A stretch of 64,000 bases of DNA from Lysobacter lycopersici (GCF_007556775.1 NZ_CP041742.1:496001-560000), one strand, 5' to 3'; counted from the first letter of the stretch, positions 38,253 through 49,130 are shown. The notes: a model not told the origin generated them from the letters alone. Program-made: numbers and translations.

Positions 38253-39970
38253 CTGCGGTTCGCATCCGTCGCCGCGAACCCGGACAACAGGGCGACTGGC
38301 CAGAACGCTATCCGGAACTGCTGCGTCGGTTGTATGCCGCGCGCGGTGCGGATGGTCCGGCGCTGGCGCAACCGCGACTCGCGGATATGCCATCGCCCGA
38401 TGCGATGCCCGGGATCGAGGCCGCGACCGCGCTGCTGGAAGATGCGATCGCGAACGATCGACGCATCGTCGTGGTCGCTGATTTCGATTGCGATGGCGCG
38501 ACCGCCTGCGCCACCGGCGTGCGCGGCCTGCGCATGCTCGGCGCGCGCCACGTCGCCTACGCGGTCCCGAACCGCGCGGTACATGGTTACGGACTGACGC
38601 CCGCGCTGGTCGAGGAACTCGTCGGGCTGGAACCGGAACTGCTGGTCACTGTCGACCATGGCATCGCCTGCCATGCGGGCATCGCCGCGGCGCGTTCGCG
38701 CGGTTGGGACGTGCTGGTCACCGACCACCACCTGCCAGGCGAAACGCTGCCGGACGCGAACGCCATCGTGAACCCCGCGCTGCCCGGGCACGATTTCGGC
38801 AGTCGTGCGCTGGCCGGCGTCGGCGTGCTGTTCTACCTGCTGCTGGCGCTGCGCAAGCGATTGCGCGGAAGCGGAAAACTGCCGTCGCCGGAGCCCGATC
38901 TTTCCGCGCTGCTGGACCTGGTCGCGGTCGGCACCGTCGCCGACCTCGTGCCGCTCGACGCCTGCAACCGTGCGCTGGTGTCGGCGGGGTTGCGCCGATT
39001 GCGTGCCGGGCAGGGCAGCGCCGGACTGAACGCACTGGCGCAGGTCGCCGGTCGCGAACGCACGACGCTCACCGCCAGCGACATCGGCTTCGGCATCGCC
39101 CCGCGCATCAACGCAGCCGGCCGGCTCGAAGACATGACGGTGGGCATCGAATGCCTGCTCTGCGACGAACCCGTGCGTGCGCTGGAGCTCGCGACCGCGC
39201 TGGATGCGATCAACCGCGAACGCCGCGCGCTGCAGCAGCACACCACCGACGAGGCCGAAGCCGCGTTCGCCGGGCTCGCCAACGATTGGGATTCGCCACC
39301 GGTCGCCTTGTGCCTGTTCGACCCGGAATGGCACGCCGGCGTGGTCGGTCTGGTCGCGTCGAAACTCGCGCAGCGCGCGCACCGGCCGGCGGTGGTGTTC
39401 GCGCCATCGCAGCCGGGCAGCGGCGAACTGCGCGGTTCGGCACGCTCGATCCCCGGCCTGCACATCCGCGACGCCCTGGCCGCGGTCGATGCCGCGCATC
39501 CCGGCTTGATCGAACGCTTCGGCGGCCACGCGATGGCCGCGGGCCTGACGCTGGCGGAATCGAAACTGCCCGCGTTCGAAACCGCATTGCGCGAAGCCGT
39601 TGCATCGATGCTCGATCCGGCCATCCTCCAGGCCGAGCTGTGGACCGACGGCGAACTGGAACCGGAGCAATTCAGCCGTGCGACTGCGGATCTATTGCGC
39701 GATGCCGGGCCATGGGGGCAGGGCTGGCCGGAACCGCTGTTCGACGGCGAATTCGAGGTGCTGTCGTCGCGCGCGGTCGGAGAACGCCATCTCAAGCTGG
39801 AACTGCGCCGCGACGGTCGGCGCTTCAACGCGATCCAGTTCGGCGGCTGGAATGGCGAAACGCCGCCAACGCGCGTGCGCATCGCCTACCGCCTGCAGGG
39901 CGACGACTGGCGCGGCGGGGATGCGGTGCAACTGGTGGTCGAACACCGCGAGCCGGCGGAGGCGGGCTAA
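38249..39970 (+). CDS. recJ: Single-stranded-DNA-specific exonuclease RecJ
   Basis: 5'-3' exonuclease for recombination and mismatch repair. 573 residues, normal length. DHH-family motifs are VADFDCDGATA (motif I), DHGIACHAGI, and TDHHLPGE with D159-H160-H161. The DHHA1 domain contains RFGGHAMAAGL, and the OB-fold C-terminus follows. The ATG at 38249 lies in the rpfE stop. Its TAA shares CTAA with the stop of the convergent TUDOR-domain gene. Confidence 0.97.
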   Translation: MTAVRIRRREPGQQGDWPERYPELLRRLYAARGADGPALAQPRLADMPSPDAMPGIEAATALLEDAIANDRRIVVVADFDCDGATACATGVRGLRMLGARHVAYAVPNRAVHGYGLTPALVEELVGLEPELLVTVDHGIACHAGIAAARSRGWDVLVTDHHLPGETLPDANAIVNPALPGHDFGSRALAGVGVLFYLLLALRKRLRGSGKLPSPEPDLSALLDLVAVGTVADLVPLDACNRALVSAGLRRLRAGQGSAGLNALAQVAGRERTTLTASDIGFGIAPRINAAGRLEDMTVGIECLLCDEPVRALELATALDAINRERRALQQHTTDEAEAAFAGLANDWDSPPVALCLFDPEWHAGVVGLVASKLAQRAHRPAVVFAPSQPGSGELRGSARSIPGLHIRDALAAVDAAHPGLIERFGGHAMAAGLTLAESKLPAFETALREAVASMLDPAILQAELWTDGELEPEQFSRATADLLRDAGPWGQGWPEPLFDGEFEVLSSRAVGERHLKLELRRDGRRFNAIQFGGWNGETPPTRVRIAYRLQGDDWRGGDAVQLVVEHREPAEAG

Positions 39971-40179
39971 TCGTCCAGTTTCGTCAGCGTCGCGCCGTAA
40001 TGCGCGGCCACGTGGTCGGTCTTGTCGCTCCTGATCTCGTACTGCGGCTTCTCCGGCGAGGCGTGATGCCGGTGGCCCTTGTAGTCGAAATCGCGGGTGT
40101 GCACCTTGATGATGCGTCCGCTGACATGCCCGGCCTCCGAATTCCAGCCGACGTGGTCGCCCACCTTGAATCCCGCCAT
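39967..40179 (-). CDS. DUF2945 (hypervirulence-associated TUDOR domain) protein
   Basis: 70 residues. The family pattern is FKVGDHVGWNSEAGHVSGRIIKV followed by THRDFDYKGH-like residues and PQYEIRSDKTDHVAAHYGATL, a small beta-barrel. AAGGAGG precedes the ATG at 40179. Function unknown; often found as a small stress-related cytoplasmic protein. Convergent with recJ, sharing the stop tetranucleotide. Confidence 0.88.
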   Translation of the reverse strand: MAGFKVGDHVGWNSEAGHVSGRIIKVHTRDFDYKGHRHHASPEKPQYEIRSDKTDHVAAHYGATLTKLDD

Positions 40180-40241
40180 GGCCGTTCCTCCTTCGCCTTG
40201 CCGGCAGCCTAGCCCGCGGGCGGTGCAGGGCGCGTGGATGC

Positions 40242-40247
40242 TAGAAT
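40242..40247 (+). promoter_or_regulatory. -10 element TAGAAT upstream of prfB
   Basis: TAGAAT lies 29 bases before the prfB ATG and is followed by CCGCGG, similar to other -10 regions here. No good -35 hexamer is visible. Confidence 0.4.
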
Positions 40248-40276
40248 CCGCGGTCATTTTTCGCGGTACGCACGCC

Positions 40277-41405
40277 ATGATCGAACTCAATCCCGTCCGA
40301 GCCCGCATCGCCGACCTGACCGGTCGCCTCGACGCGCTCCGGGGGTATCTTTGACTACGATGCCAAGCGCGAGCGCCTGGAAGAAGTCGAACGCGAACTC
40401 GAGAACCCCGACGTCTGGAACGACCCGGAACGCGCGCAGGCGCTGGGCCGCGAGCGTTCCCTGCTCGACAAGACCGTCAACGGCATCCGTGGCCTGAAGG
40501 ACGGCCTCGGCGGCGCGGGCGAATTGCTCGACCTCGCTGAAATGGAAGACGACGAGGACACCGCGCTGGCGGTGGTCGCCGACGTCGACCGCTACGAGAA
40601 GGGCGTCGAACAGATCGAATTCCAGCGCATGTTCTCCGGCAAGATGGATTCGGCCAACGCCTTCGTCGACATCCAGGCCGGCGCCGGCGGCACCGAGGCG
40701 CAGGACTGGGCCGAGATGCTGCTGCGCATGTACCTGCGCTGGGCCGAATCGCGTGGCTGGAAGGTCGAACTGATGGAAGCCAGCGGCGGCGACGTGGCCG
40801 GGATCAAGTCGGCGACGTTCCGCGTCGAGGGCGATTACGCCTACGGCTGGCTCAAGACCGAAATCGGCGTGCATCGCTTGGTGCGCAAGTCGCCGTTCGA
40901 TTCCGACAACCGCCGCCACACCAGCTTCACCAGCGTGTTCGTTTCGCCGGAAGTCGAAGACGACATCGAAATCGACATCAACCCGGCCGACCTCAGGACC
41001 GACGTCTATCGTTCGTCCGGCGCGGGTGGCCAGCACGTCAACAAGACCGAATCGGCGGTCCGCATCACCCATATCCCGACGAATACGGTCGTCGCCTGCC
41101 AGACCGGGCGCAGCCAGCACCAGAACCGCGACACCGCGATGAAGATGCTGAAAGCCAAGCTGTACGAGCTGGAAGTGCAGAAGCGCAATGCCGAGAAGGA
41201 CGCGCTGGAAGCGACCAAGTCCGACATCGGCTGGGGCAGCCAGATCCGCAACTATGTGCTCGACCAGAGCCGGATCAAGGACCTGCGCACCGGCATCGAA
41301 CGCAGCGACACGCAGAAGGTGCTGGACGGCGACCTCGACGAATTCGTCGAAGCCAGCCTGAAATCCGGGCTGGAAGGCGGTGAGAAGCGCAGCGATGCGG
41401 CATAG
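40277..41405 (+). CDS. prfB: Peptide chain release factor 2, with programmed +1 frameshift
   Basis: Releases peptides at UGA and UAA. Codons 1-25 run from 40277; codon 26 is an in-frame TGA (40352-40354). Skipping T40352 continues in the +1 frame to 41405, giving 375 residues. The GGQ catalytic motif is in [13 protein letters not shown], and the tripeptide anticodon is SPF ([10 protein letters not shown]). An annotation based on the second frame alone would lose the first domain or start at an internal ATG (40524). lysS follows, as in E. coli. Confidence 0.97.
40340..40355 (+). promoter_or_regulatory. RF2 programmed frameshift site
   Basis: CGGGGGTATCTTTGAC contains the internal Shine-Dalgarno-like GGGGGT three bases before the slippery CTT, then TGA and C. 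It matches the E. coli prfB site except for C in place of the first A. Confidence 0.95.
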
Positions 41406-41409
41406 TGCC

Positions 41410-41478
41410 TTTGTGGGAGCGGCTTACAGCCGCGACTGCTTCTGACCACCAATCGTCGCGGCCAAGGCCGCCCCTGCA
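41410..41478. repeat. REP-type palindrome between prfB and lysS
   Basis: TGTGGGAGCGGCTTACAGCC followed by GCGAC, and an inverted partner TCGTCGCGGCCAAGGCCGCC CC, separated by about 15 bases. Same family as 784-861 and 18891-19029. It fills nearly the whole gap, ending 14 bases before the lysS ATG. Confidence 0.8.
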
Positions 41479-41491
41479 GAAACGATTCGCA

Positions 41492-43006
41492 ATGACCGAC
41501 GACAGCGTCCAACCCATCGACGAGAACAAGCTCATCGCCGAGCGCCGCGGCAAGCTCGCGGCGTTGCGCGGGCAGGGCATCGCCTTCCCCAACGATTTCC
41601 GCCGTGGCGACTATGCCGGCGACCTGCAGGCCGAATACGCCGACGCGGAGAAATGGACCGGCGAAGCGCTGGAAGCGGACGGTCGCCGCGTCGCCATCGC
41701 CGGACGCCTGCTTGCGAAGCGCGTCATGGGCAAGGCCGCGTTCGCCACCATGCAGGACATGGGCGGGCGCATCCAGTTGTTCCTGCAGTCGACCGTGCTG
41801 GGCGAGACCTACGACGCGTTCAAGGGTTGGGACATCGGCGACATCGTCGCCGCCGAAGGTTCGCTGATGCGGACCAAGACCGGAGAGTTGTCGGTGAAGG
41901 CCGACAAGCTACGCCTTCTGGTGAAGGCGCTGCGCCCGTTGCCGGACAAGTTCCACGGCCTGGCCGATGTCGAACAGCGTTATCGCCAGCGTTACGTCGA
42001 CCTGATCGTCACCCCGGAAGCGCGCGAGGTGTTCGTCGCACGTTCGCGCATCGTCGCCGCGATCCGCCGCTGGCTGGATGCACGCCGTTTCCTCGAAGTG
42101 GAAACGCCGATGATGCATTACATCGCCGGTGGCGCGACGGCCAAGCCGTTCACCACCCATCACAACGCGCTGGACCTCGACCTGTTCCTGCGCGTGGCGC
42201 CGGAGCTGTACCTCAAGCGCCTTGTGGTCGGTGGGCTCGAGCGCGTGTACGAGATCAACCGCAACTTCCGCAACGAAGGCGTGTCGACCCGGCACAACCC
42301 CGAGTTCACCATGCTCGAACTGTACGAGGCCTACGCCACGTATACCGATGTGATGGACTTGACCGAAGCCATGATGCGCGACGTCGCCGTCGAGGCGATG
42401 GGCACCACCACGTTCGAATGGGACGGCAATGCCATCGACCTCGGCCCCGCGTTCCGTCGCTGGAAGCTGGAAGAGGCCGTGCGCGAGCTCAACCCGGAAA
42501 TCTCGGTTGCCGATTGCCGCGACCGCGACGCGCTGGCCGCGCATTGCGCGCGATTGGGCGTACACGTGAAACCAGGCTACGGCTGGGGCAAGTTGCTGCT
42601 GGAGATCTTCGAAAAGACGGTCGAAGCAGGGCTGATCCGGCCCACTTTCGTCACCCATTACCCGGTGGAGGTCTCGCCGCTGGCGCGCGAATCCGATGTC
42701 GAACCGGGCATCACCGACCGCTTCGAGCTGTTCATCGGCGGCAAGGAACTGGCCAACGGCTTCTCGGAACTCAACGATCCCGAGGACCAGGCCGCGCGCT
42801 TCCGCGCCCAGGTCGAGGCGAAGGAAGGCGGCGACGACGAGGCCATGCACTACGACGCCGACTACATCCGGGCGCTGGAAACCGGGCTGCCGCCCACGGG
42901 CGGCCTCGGGGTCGGCATCGACCGCCTGGTGATGCTGCTCACCGGCTCGTCTTCGATCCGCGATGTCCTGCTGTTCCCCTACATGCGGCCCGAGCAGGCG
43001 GGCTAA
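41492..43006 (+). CDS. lysS: Lysyl-tRNA synthetase (class II)
   Basis: Charges tRNA-Lys. 504 residues, normal length. N-terminal OB fold with [19 protein letters not shown]; class II motif 2 [20 protein letters not shown]; motif 3 [16 protein letters not shown]; ends [10 protein letters not shown]. The ATG at 41492 gives [14 protein letters not shown]; the longer reading starts inside the REP element. No clear Shine-Dalgarno sequence precedes it, so it may depend on prfB read-through. Confidence 0.97.
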   Translation: MTDDSVQPIDENKLIAERRGKLAALRGQGIAFPNDFRRGDYAGDLQAEYADAEKWTGEALEADGRRVAIAGRLLAKRVMGKAAFATMQDMGGRIQLFLQSTVLGETYDAFKGWDIGDIVAAEGSLMRTKTGELSVKADKLRLLVKALRPLPDKFHGLADVEQRYRQRYVDLIVTPEAREVFVARSRIVAAIRRWLDARRFLEVETPMMHYIAGGATAKPFTTHHNALDLDLFLRVAPELYLKRLVVGGLERVYEINRNFRNEGVSTRHNPEFTMLELYEAYATYTDVMDLTEAMMRDVAVEAMGTTTFEWDGNAIDLGPAFRRWKLEEAVRELNPEISVADCRDRDALAAHCARLGVHVKPGYGWGKLLLEIFEKTVEAGLIRPTFVTHYPVEVSPLARESDVEPGITDRFELFIGGKELANGFSELNDPEDQAARFRAQVEAKEGGDDEAMHYDADYIRALETGLPPTGGLGVGIDRLVMLLTGSSSIRDVLLFPYMRPEQAG

Positions 43007-43164
43007 GGTCTGCTTGTCCGGCCTTTCCCCGGGATTCCGTTTCCATTACAAATCAGCCGGGTGGCACGCCTCTTGCATGTTGCCCCTTGCCTCCGCCATG
43101 GTTTGCGCGGAGGATGGCCGGACCGGATGGTCCCGTATTCATGCACATGAAGGGGGAGCGGCGC

Positions 43165-44223
43165 GTGGATATCGTCATCGTCGATGATCAGCCCTCCGCG
43201 CGCACCATGCTCCGGCACATCGTGCAGGACATCGGGCCGCAGCTCGCCGTCCACGATTTCGGCGAGCCGGATGCCGCGCTCGCCTGGTGCAACAGCAACC
43301 GCCCGGACCTGCTGCTGCTCGATTACCGCATGCCCGGCATGGACGGGCTGGAACTGGCCAAGGCCTTCCGCAAGCCGCTGCGCAACCGCGACGTGCCGAT
43401 CGTGCTGGTGACGGTCGTCGGCGACGAACCCGTGCGCCAGGCCGCGCTGGACGCCGGCGTGATCGATTTCCTGGTCAAGCCGATCCGCCCGCGCGAACTC
43501 CGCGCGCGCTGCCGCAACCTGCTGCAACTGCGGCAGCAATCGGAATCGGTGAAGCAGCGCGCGCTGTCGCTGGAGCAGCGCCTGCTCGCAAGCATGCACG
43601 AGGTCGAGGAACGCGAACGCGAAACCCTGTCGCGTCTGGCACGCGCGATCGAACTGCGCGACACCGGCACCAGCGCCTACCTCGAGCGCATGTCGCACAT
43701 CGCCGGCCTGATCGCCGAAGGCCTCGGCCTGCCCGAGGAGCAGGTACGCACCATCGAACTCGCCGCGCCGCTGCACGACATCGGCAAGATCGCGATCCCG
43801 GATTCGCTGCTGATGAAGCCGGGCCCGCTCGACGATGCCGAGCGCAAGCGCATGCAGCAGCATCCCGTCATCGGCTACCAATTGCTCGAGGACAGCCACA
43901 ACCGCTTCATCCAGATCGGCGCGAGGATCGCGCTGCACCACCACGAACGCTACGACGGCAGCGGTTACCCGCACGGGCTCGCCGGAGAGGACATCCCGCT
44001 GGAAGCCCGCATCGTGACTGTCGCGGACATCTTCGACGCGCTGATTTCCCCGCGCCCCTACAAGCACGCATGGAGCGTCGAGGATGCGCTCCAGTACGTG
44101 CGCGAACAAAGCGGCAAGATGCTGGATCCGGACTGCGTGGAAGCACTGGTGGACAACCTGCCGCGCCTGTACGAGATCTGCGACCGGTATTCCGCCAGTT
44201 CGGTGCACCTCGCGCGGAACTGA
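43165..44223 (+). CDS. rpfG: RpfG: response regulator with HD-GYP cyclic-di-GMP phosphodiesterase
   Basis: Output regulator of DSF quorum sensing. 352 residues. Receiver domain with acid pocket D7/D8 and phospho-acceptor Asp53 (LLLLDYRMPGMDG), a coiled linker (about 130-165), and an HD-GYP domain with H204-D205 (LHDIGKIAIPD) and HHHERYDGSGYP at 258-269, complete for catalysis. GTG at 43165 was chosen for AGGGGGAG six bases upstream; ATGs at 43147 and 43141 are alternatives. rpfC follows with 12 bases between stop and ATG. Confidence 0.95.
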   Translation: MDIVIVDDQPSARTMLRHIVQDIGPQLAVHDFGEPDAALAWCNSNRPDLLLLDYRMPGMDGLELAKAFRKPLRNRDVPIVLVTVVGDEPVRQAALDAGVIDFLVKPIRPRELRARCRNLLQLRQQSESVKQRALSLEQRLLASMHEVEERERETLSRLARAIELRDTGTSAYLERMSHIAGLIAEGLGLPEEQVRTIELAAPLHDIGKIAIPDSLLMKPGPLDDAERKRMQQHPVIGYQLLEDSHNRFIQIGARIALHHHERYDGSGYPHGLAGEDIPLEARIVTVADIFDALISPRPYKHAWSVEDALQYVREQSGKMLDPDCVEALVDNLPRLYEICDRYSASSVHLARN

Positions 44224-44235
44224 GTGGTGAGCGCC

Positions 44236-46383
44236 ATGCCGGCAAAACTCAAGCAGCGCTTCTCGCAACGCCCGGACAGCGAACACGGGCAGGCACTGGT
44301 CAGGCTCGCGGTGCTGACGGTCGTGCTGGTCTACCTGCTGCTGCACGGGCCGGGCGATGGTGGCGTCGCCGAATACCGCGACGTGTTGGCGATGGTGGGC
44401 ATCGGCTTCTTCGTCGGCGTCGGCATCGTGGTCGGCATCGTGCGGCGGCCCGGTGTTTCGCACCCGCGCCGTGGGCTCGGCATGCTCGCGGATTACGGCC
44501 TGATGGCCGCGGCGATGATCCGCCTCGGCGAGCCGCTGGCCTGGGTCTACGTGATCCTGATGTGGGTGACGGTCGGCAACGGCCTGCGCTACGGCAGCCG
44601 TTACCTGCGGGTCGCAGTGGCGATGGCGGCCTGCAGTTTCGGCAGCGTGCTCGTCTTCAGTCCGTACTGGGCGCAGAACCGCAGCCTCGGCGTCGGGTTG
44701 CTGGTCGGCCTCGTCGCCGTTCCGTTGTACCTGTCGGGCCTCTTGCGTGCATTGACCCGCGCGACCGATGAAGCGCGACGGGCGAACGAAGCCAAGACCC
44801 GCTTCCTCGCCAACATGAGCCACGAGTTCCGCACCCCGCTGAACGGTCTTGCGGGCATGTCGGAATTGCTTGCGAGCACGCGCCTCGACGCGGAGCAGCG
44901 CGAATGCGTCAATACCATCCAGGCCTCGGCGCGCAGCCTCCTGGCACTGGTGCAGGACGTACTGGACATCTCGGCGATCGAGGCTGGGAAGCTGAAGTCC
45001 GACCTGGTCGATTTCTCGTTGCGCGAGCTGGTCGACGGCATCGGCCTGGTGCTGCTGCCTTCGGCGCGGGCCAAGCGGATCGACTACGCGTCGCTGGTCG
45101 CGGCGGAGGTTCCCGACGGCCTGCATGGCGATGCGGTGCATTTGCAACAGGTGCTGACGAACCTGGCCGGCAACGCAGTGAAATTCACCGATCGCGGCTC
45201 GGTGCGGCTGGAGGTCGCGCTCGCGGCCAACGAAGGCTCCGGGGTTCGCCTGCAATTCGCCGTCGTCGACACCGGCATCGGCATCCCGGCCACCGCTCGC
45301 GCGCGCCTCTTCGAGGCCTTCGAACAGGCCGATGCCAGCCTGTCGCGTCGCTACGGCGGCACCGGCTTGGGCACCAGCATCGCCAAGGGGCTGACCGAAG
45401 CGATGGGCGGCCGCATCGGCTTCGAAAGCACCGAGAACAGCGGCAGCCGGTTCTGGGTCGAATTGCCCTTCCAAGTCGCGGCCGCCGCGACCCCTGCCGC
45501 CAAACTCGACACCGGCCCCGTGCCGCCCGCGGACACGCAGAACGTCATCGCCTTCGGCGACGTCTTCCGCCGCCATCGCGCCCGGGTCCGTTCGATGCAG
45601 GTGCTGGTCGCGGATGACCATGTCGCCAACCGCATGGTCCTGCAGCGCATGCTGCAGAAAGCCGGCCACCACGTGGTCACCGTCGACAACGGCAACGATG
45701 CGCTGTCGGCACTGGAAGCCGGCGGCTTCTCGCTCGCCATCGTCGACCTGCACATGCCCGGCGTCAGCGGCCTCGACCTGCTGCGCGAATTGCGGGTGAT
45801 GGAGGCGGGCAGCAGCAACCGCACGCCGGTGCTGGTACTGAGCGCGGACGTGACCCCGGAATCGATCCAGCGTTGCCAGCAGGCCGGGGCTTACACTTTC
45901 CTGCCCAAGCCGGTGGTCGCTTCCCGGTTGCTCGACACGCTTGCCGAAATCTCCGCGCCCGGCCAGGCCGCGGCACCGCCGCAACCGCTGCGCTTCGACC
46001 TCCCGCCACTGCAGGACAACGTGTTCGATGCCGGCGTGCTGGAGGAACTCAGCGGGCTCGGCATGGGCGAGGACTTCGAACGCGAATTCGTCGCGCAATG
46101 CCTGCGCGATGCCGAAGGCTGCCTCGAGATGCTCGGCCAGGCCGGCGAAGCGGAACAATGGGATGCGCTGCGCGACCATGCGCATGCGCTGAAGGGCGTC
46201 TCCAGCAACCTCGGCCTGGTCAGACTGGCGGGGGACAGCAGCGAAGTGATGCGCCTCGCCGCGTGGCAACTGTCGCGCGAATGGCGCCAGCGCCTGCAGG
46301 GCCTGCGTGACCGGCTCGTGCAGGGTCGCGCCGCACTGGACGCGCGCGGCACGCCGGCCGCACGCGACAGCGAGAGGAACTAG
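44236..46383 (+). CDS. rpfC: RpfC: hybrid sensor histidine kinase for DSF
   Basis: Membrane sensor of cis-2-unsaturated fatty-acid signal; phosphorelay to RpfG and direct binding of RpfF are known in Xanthomonas. 715 residues. About five membrane helices (residues 20-165), HisKA with His196 ([11 protein letters not shown]), HATPase ([31 protein letters not shown]), a receiver domain with Asp504 ([11 protein letters not shown]), and a C-terminal Hpt domain with His650 ([13 protein letters not shown]). ATG 44236 chosen; a GTG directly at 44224 is possible. Convergent with rpfF, 22 bases apart. Confidence 0.95.
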   Translation: MPAKLKQRFSQRPDSEHGQALVRLAVLTVVLVYLLLHGPGDGGVAEYRDVLAMVGIGFFVGVGIVVGIVRRPGVSHPRRGLGMLADYGLMAAAMIRLGEPLAWVYVILMWVTVGNGLRYGSRYLRVAVAMAACSFGSVLVFSPYWAQNRSLGVGLLVGLVAVPLYLSGLLRALTRATDEARRANEAKTRFLANMSHEFRTPLNGLAGMSELLASTRLDAEQRECVNTIQASARSLLALVQDVLDISAIEAGKLKSDLVDFSLRELVDGIGLVLLPSARAKRIDYASLVAAEVPDGLHGDAVHLQQVLTNLAGNAVKFTDRGSVRLEVALAANEGSGVRLQFAVVDTGIGIPATARARLFEAFEQADASLSRRYGGTGLGTSIAKGLTEAMGGRIGFESTENSGSRFWVELPFQVAAAATPAAKLDTGPVPPADTQNVIAFGDVFRRHRARVRSMQVLVADDHVANRMVLQRMLQKAGHHVVTVDNGNDALSALEAGGFSLAIVDLHMPGVSGLDLLRELRVMEAGSSNRTPVLVLSADVTPESIQRCQQAGAYTFLPKPVVASRLLDTLAEISAPGQAAAPPQPLRFDLPPLQDNVFDAGVLEELSGLGMGEDFEREFVAQCLRDAEGCLEMLGQAGEAEQWDALRDHAHALKGVSSNLGLVRLAGDSSEVMRLAAWQLSREWRQRLQGLRDRLVQGRAALDARGTPAARDSERN

Positions 46384-46405
46384 GGCAGGGGACGCTACCC
46401 GTTGT

Positions 46406-47278
46406 TCAGGCCGCGGCTTCCGCCCCCGCGCGGCGCGACTGGGCACGGACGATCCGATCCATGGTGCGCAGCGAACGGTCGCCGAGTTCGAGCGCCGTAT
46501 CGACCCAGACCTCGGTGATGCCCATCAGTTCGTCGTAACCGACCGGCTGCGCGATCGCGCGAACCGCATTGAGCGCCAGGTGCGCGTGCGGTGCCCGCTG
46601 CTGCTGGCGGATGATGTCCTGCACGGCCGCTTCGCCTTCGCCCTTCGGGACCAGCACGTCGATGACGCCCATGCGGTGCAGTTCCTCGCTGCCGTACATG
46701 TTGCCTTCGAGGATGAGTTTTTCCGCCAGTTGCGGCGAGACGCGCTTGCACAGGAAGGAGTACGCGCCCATGCCCGGGAACAGTCCGAACAGCACTTCGG
46801 GCAGGCCCATGCTCGTGCCTTCCTCGGCCACGATGGTGTGGCAGGCGAGGGCGAGTTCCATGCCGCCGCCGAGGGCATCGCCCTGGACCAGTGCGATGGT
46901 GCGCACGTCGCCACCGAGCGATGCGTGCAGGTGGTAGACGCCGTCCACGCAACGGCGTGCGTAGGCGAGCAGTTGTTCGCGGTTGTTGTCGCGGATCAGG
47001 CGCGAGAACAGCTCGAGGTCGCCGCCGAGGTTGAAGGCACTGGCGTCCGAGGCGATCACGACATGGCGCAACGTACCCGGCTTGCGCTGGCCCTCGCGCT
47101 GGGTGATCGAGGTCAGGAAACTCCACATGTCGTCCATGAGCGCGGTGCGGAAACAGGGCCTGGTGCCGCGCTGGATGTCGGCGTGCATGTACATCCAGTG
47201 TTCGGCGCCGGATGGGTCGGATTCGACCCGCAAGGTGGGATATGCACGCGTGCGGTGCAGGCGTTCGATGCTGCTCAT
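46406..47278 (-). CDS. rpfF: RpfF: DSF synthase (enoyl-CoA hydratase/thioesterase)
   Basis: Crotonase-fold enzyme that converts 3-hydroxyacyl-ACP to cis-2-unsaturated DSF fatty acids. 290 residues, one more than X. campestris RpfF. The two catalytic glutamates fall exactly at E141 (GGGMELALACHT) and E161 (GLPEVLFGLFPGMGAYS), as in the characterised enzyme. The ATG at 47278 with GAGGGG upstream gives the canonical MSSIERLHRT. It is followed by convergent rpfC. Confidence 0.96.
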   Translation of the reverse strand: MSSIERLHRTRAYPTLRVESDPSGAEHWMYMHADIQRGTRPCFRTALMDDMWSFLTSITQREGQRKPGTLRHVVIASDASAFNLGGDLELFSRLIRDNNREQLLAYARRCVDGVYHLHASLGGDVRTIALVQGDALGGGMELALACHTIVAEEGTSMGLPEVLFGLFPGMGAYSFLCKRVSPQLAEKLILEGNMYGSEELHRMGVIDVLVPKGEGEAAVQDIIRQQQRAPHAHLALNAVRAIAQPVGYDELMGITEVWVDTALELGDRSLRTMDRIVRAQSRRAGAEAAA

Positions 47279-47450
47279 GGAAGTGTCCCCTCTGCCGCCA
47301 GGCAACCGGTCGGGCTCGGGGGTGGCGGCCATGGAAGATATGCAGGGCGCCCGACGCACGTCTCTATGCGCCTGTCGGGGGCCCAACGCAAGCATTTTCA
47401 CCCGGTTCCGGCCGAAAAGCGGAAGCGGGCCGCCCGGATGGCCGGGGCGG

Positions 47451-49130
47451 TCAGGTCGATGCGACAGGCCCGCGCAATTCCTTGCGCAGGATCTTGCCGA
47501 CGTTGCTCTTGGGCAGGGCGTCGCGGAATTCCACGAACTTCGGCAGCTTGTAACCGGTCAGGTTTTCCCGGCAGAAGGCCTTGACCTGCTCTGCCGTCAG
47601 CGCCGGGTCCTTGCGCACGATGAATACCTTCACAGCCTCGCCCGATTTGTCGTCCGGCACGCCGATGGCCGCGACCTCCAGCACGCCGGGCATCATCGCG
47701 ACCACGTCCTCGATCTCGTTCGGGTACACGTTGAAACCCGAAACCAGGATCATGTCCTTCTTGCGGTCGACGATGAAGAAATAGCCGCGTTCGTCCATGC
47801 GTGCCATGTCGCCGGTGTGCAGCCAGCCGCTGTCATCGATGACCTTGGCGGTTTCCTCGGGCCGCTGCCAGTAGCCCTTCATCACCTGCGGGCCCTTGAC
47901 GCAGAGTTCGCCGATTTCACCCGAGGCGAGCACTTTGCCCTCGTCATCCTTCACGCACACGTCGGTGGACGGGAGCGGCAGTCCGATCGAACCGTTGTAG
48001 TCCTTCAGGTCGAGCGGGTTGATGCATACGCCGGGCGAGGTTTCGGTCAGGCCGTAGGCCTCGGCGAGGGTGCAGCCGGTGACCTGTTTCCACTTTTCCG
48101 CGACCGCGCGCTGTACCGCCATGCCGCCGCCCAGCGTGACCTTCAGGTGCGAGAAATCCAGTTGCCCGAAGCCCGGGGTATTGAGCAGTCCGTTGAACAG
48201 CGTGTTCACGCCGGGAAGGATGGAGAACGGCACCGACTTCAGGATCTTGACGAACTCGGGCATGTCCCTCGGGTTGGTCACCAGCACGCTGTGCGCGCCG
48301 ATGCGCATGAACACCATGGCGCAGGCCGTGAGCGAGAAGATGTGGTACAGCGGCAGCGCCGCAATCGCGACTTCCTGCCCGCGATCGAGCGACAGCGTGA
48401 TCCATGCACCCACCTGCTGCATGTTCGCGATCATGTTCGCGTGGGTCAGCATGGCGCCCTTGGCGACGCCGGTGGTGCCGCCGGTGTACTGCAGGAAGGC
48501 GATGTCGTCGTGGCCGATGGCGACTTCGGGCAGGGCGTGCATCTGGCCGAGCGTGAGCGTGTCGCGGAAGCGCACGGCGCCTTCGATGCGGTAGTCGGGC
48601 ACCATCTTCTTCACGTGCTTGAGCACGAAGTTGACGATGGCGCCCTTGGGGAAGCCGAGCATGTCGCCGAGGCCGCTGGTGATGGCGAGCACGCCCGGCA
48701 TGCGCTCCAGCACTTCCTGGACGGTGTCGCCGAAGTTGTCGAGCACGAGGATCACCTTCGCGCCCGAATCCTCCATCTGGTGGCGCAGTTCGCGCGCTGT
48801 GTACATCGGGTTGACGTTCACCACGGTCAGGCCCGCGCGCAGCACGCCGAAGATCGCGATCGGGTACTGCAGGCAGTTGGGCAGCATGATCGCGACGCGA
48901 TCGCCTTTCTTCAGCTTGAGCTCGCCGAGCAGGTAGGCGGCGAACTGCCTGCTGAGGCGGTCGATGTCGGCGAAGGTCAGCGCCTTGCCGAAATTCGAGA
49001 AGGCGGGGCGGTCGCGGTAATCGGCATTGGCCTTGTCGAGCACCGCGACGATCGACGGGTATTCGCCGACGTCGATGGTTGCGGGAACGCCCGACGGATA
49101 GTTGTCCAGCCATGGACGTTCAAGGCTCAT
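47451..49130 (-). CDS. rpfB: RpfB: long-chain acyl-CoA ligase (FadD-type)
   Basis: ATP-dependent fatty-acyl-CoA ligase; in Xanthomonas RpfB supports fatty-acid cycling and DSF turnover. 559 residues, the size of FadD. The AMP-binding P-loop YTGGTTGVAKGA is at 215-226; YGLTETSPGV, GWLHTGDMARMDERGY and the C-terminal lysine motif LPKSNVGKILRKEL follow. AAGGGGA precedes the ATG at 49130. It lies 172 bases upstream of rpfF on the same strand. Divergent from a small lipoprotein gene. Confidence 0.95.
   Translation of the reverse strand: MSLERPWLDNYPSGVPATIDVGEYPSIVAVLDKANADYRDRPAFSNFGKALTFADIDRLSRQFAAYLLGELKLKKGDRVAIMLPNCLQYPIAIFGVLRAGLTVVNVNPMYTARELRHQMEDSGAKVILVLDNFGDTVQEVLERMPGVLAITSGLGDMLGFPKGAIVNFVLKHVKKMVPDYRIEGAVRFRDTLTLGQMHALPEVAIGHDDIAFLQYTGGTTGVAKGAMLTHANMIANMQQVGAWITLSLDRGQEVAIAALPLYHIFSLTACAMVFMRIGAHSVLVTNPRDMPEFVKILKSVPFSILPGVNTLFNGLLNTPGFGQLDFSHLKVTLGGGMAVQRAVAEKWKQVTGCTLAEAYGLTETSPGVCINPLDLKDYNGSIGLPLPSTDVCVKDDEGKVLASGEIGELCVKGPQVMKGYWQRPEETAKVIDDSGWLHTGDMARMDERGYFFIVDRKKDMILVSGFNVYPNEIEDVVAMMPGVLEVAAIGVPDDKSGEAVKVFIVRKDPALTAEQVKAFCRENLTGYKLPKFVEFRDALPKSNVGKILRKELRGPVAST

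Noticed and set aside
43003-46446. 1147-codon open frame on the minus strand across rpfG-rpfC
   Set aside because: It is antisense to two genes with complete conserved domains. In GC-rich DNA the third-position bias makes antisense frames open; the translation has no recognisable domain.
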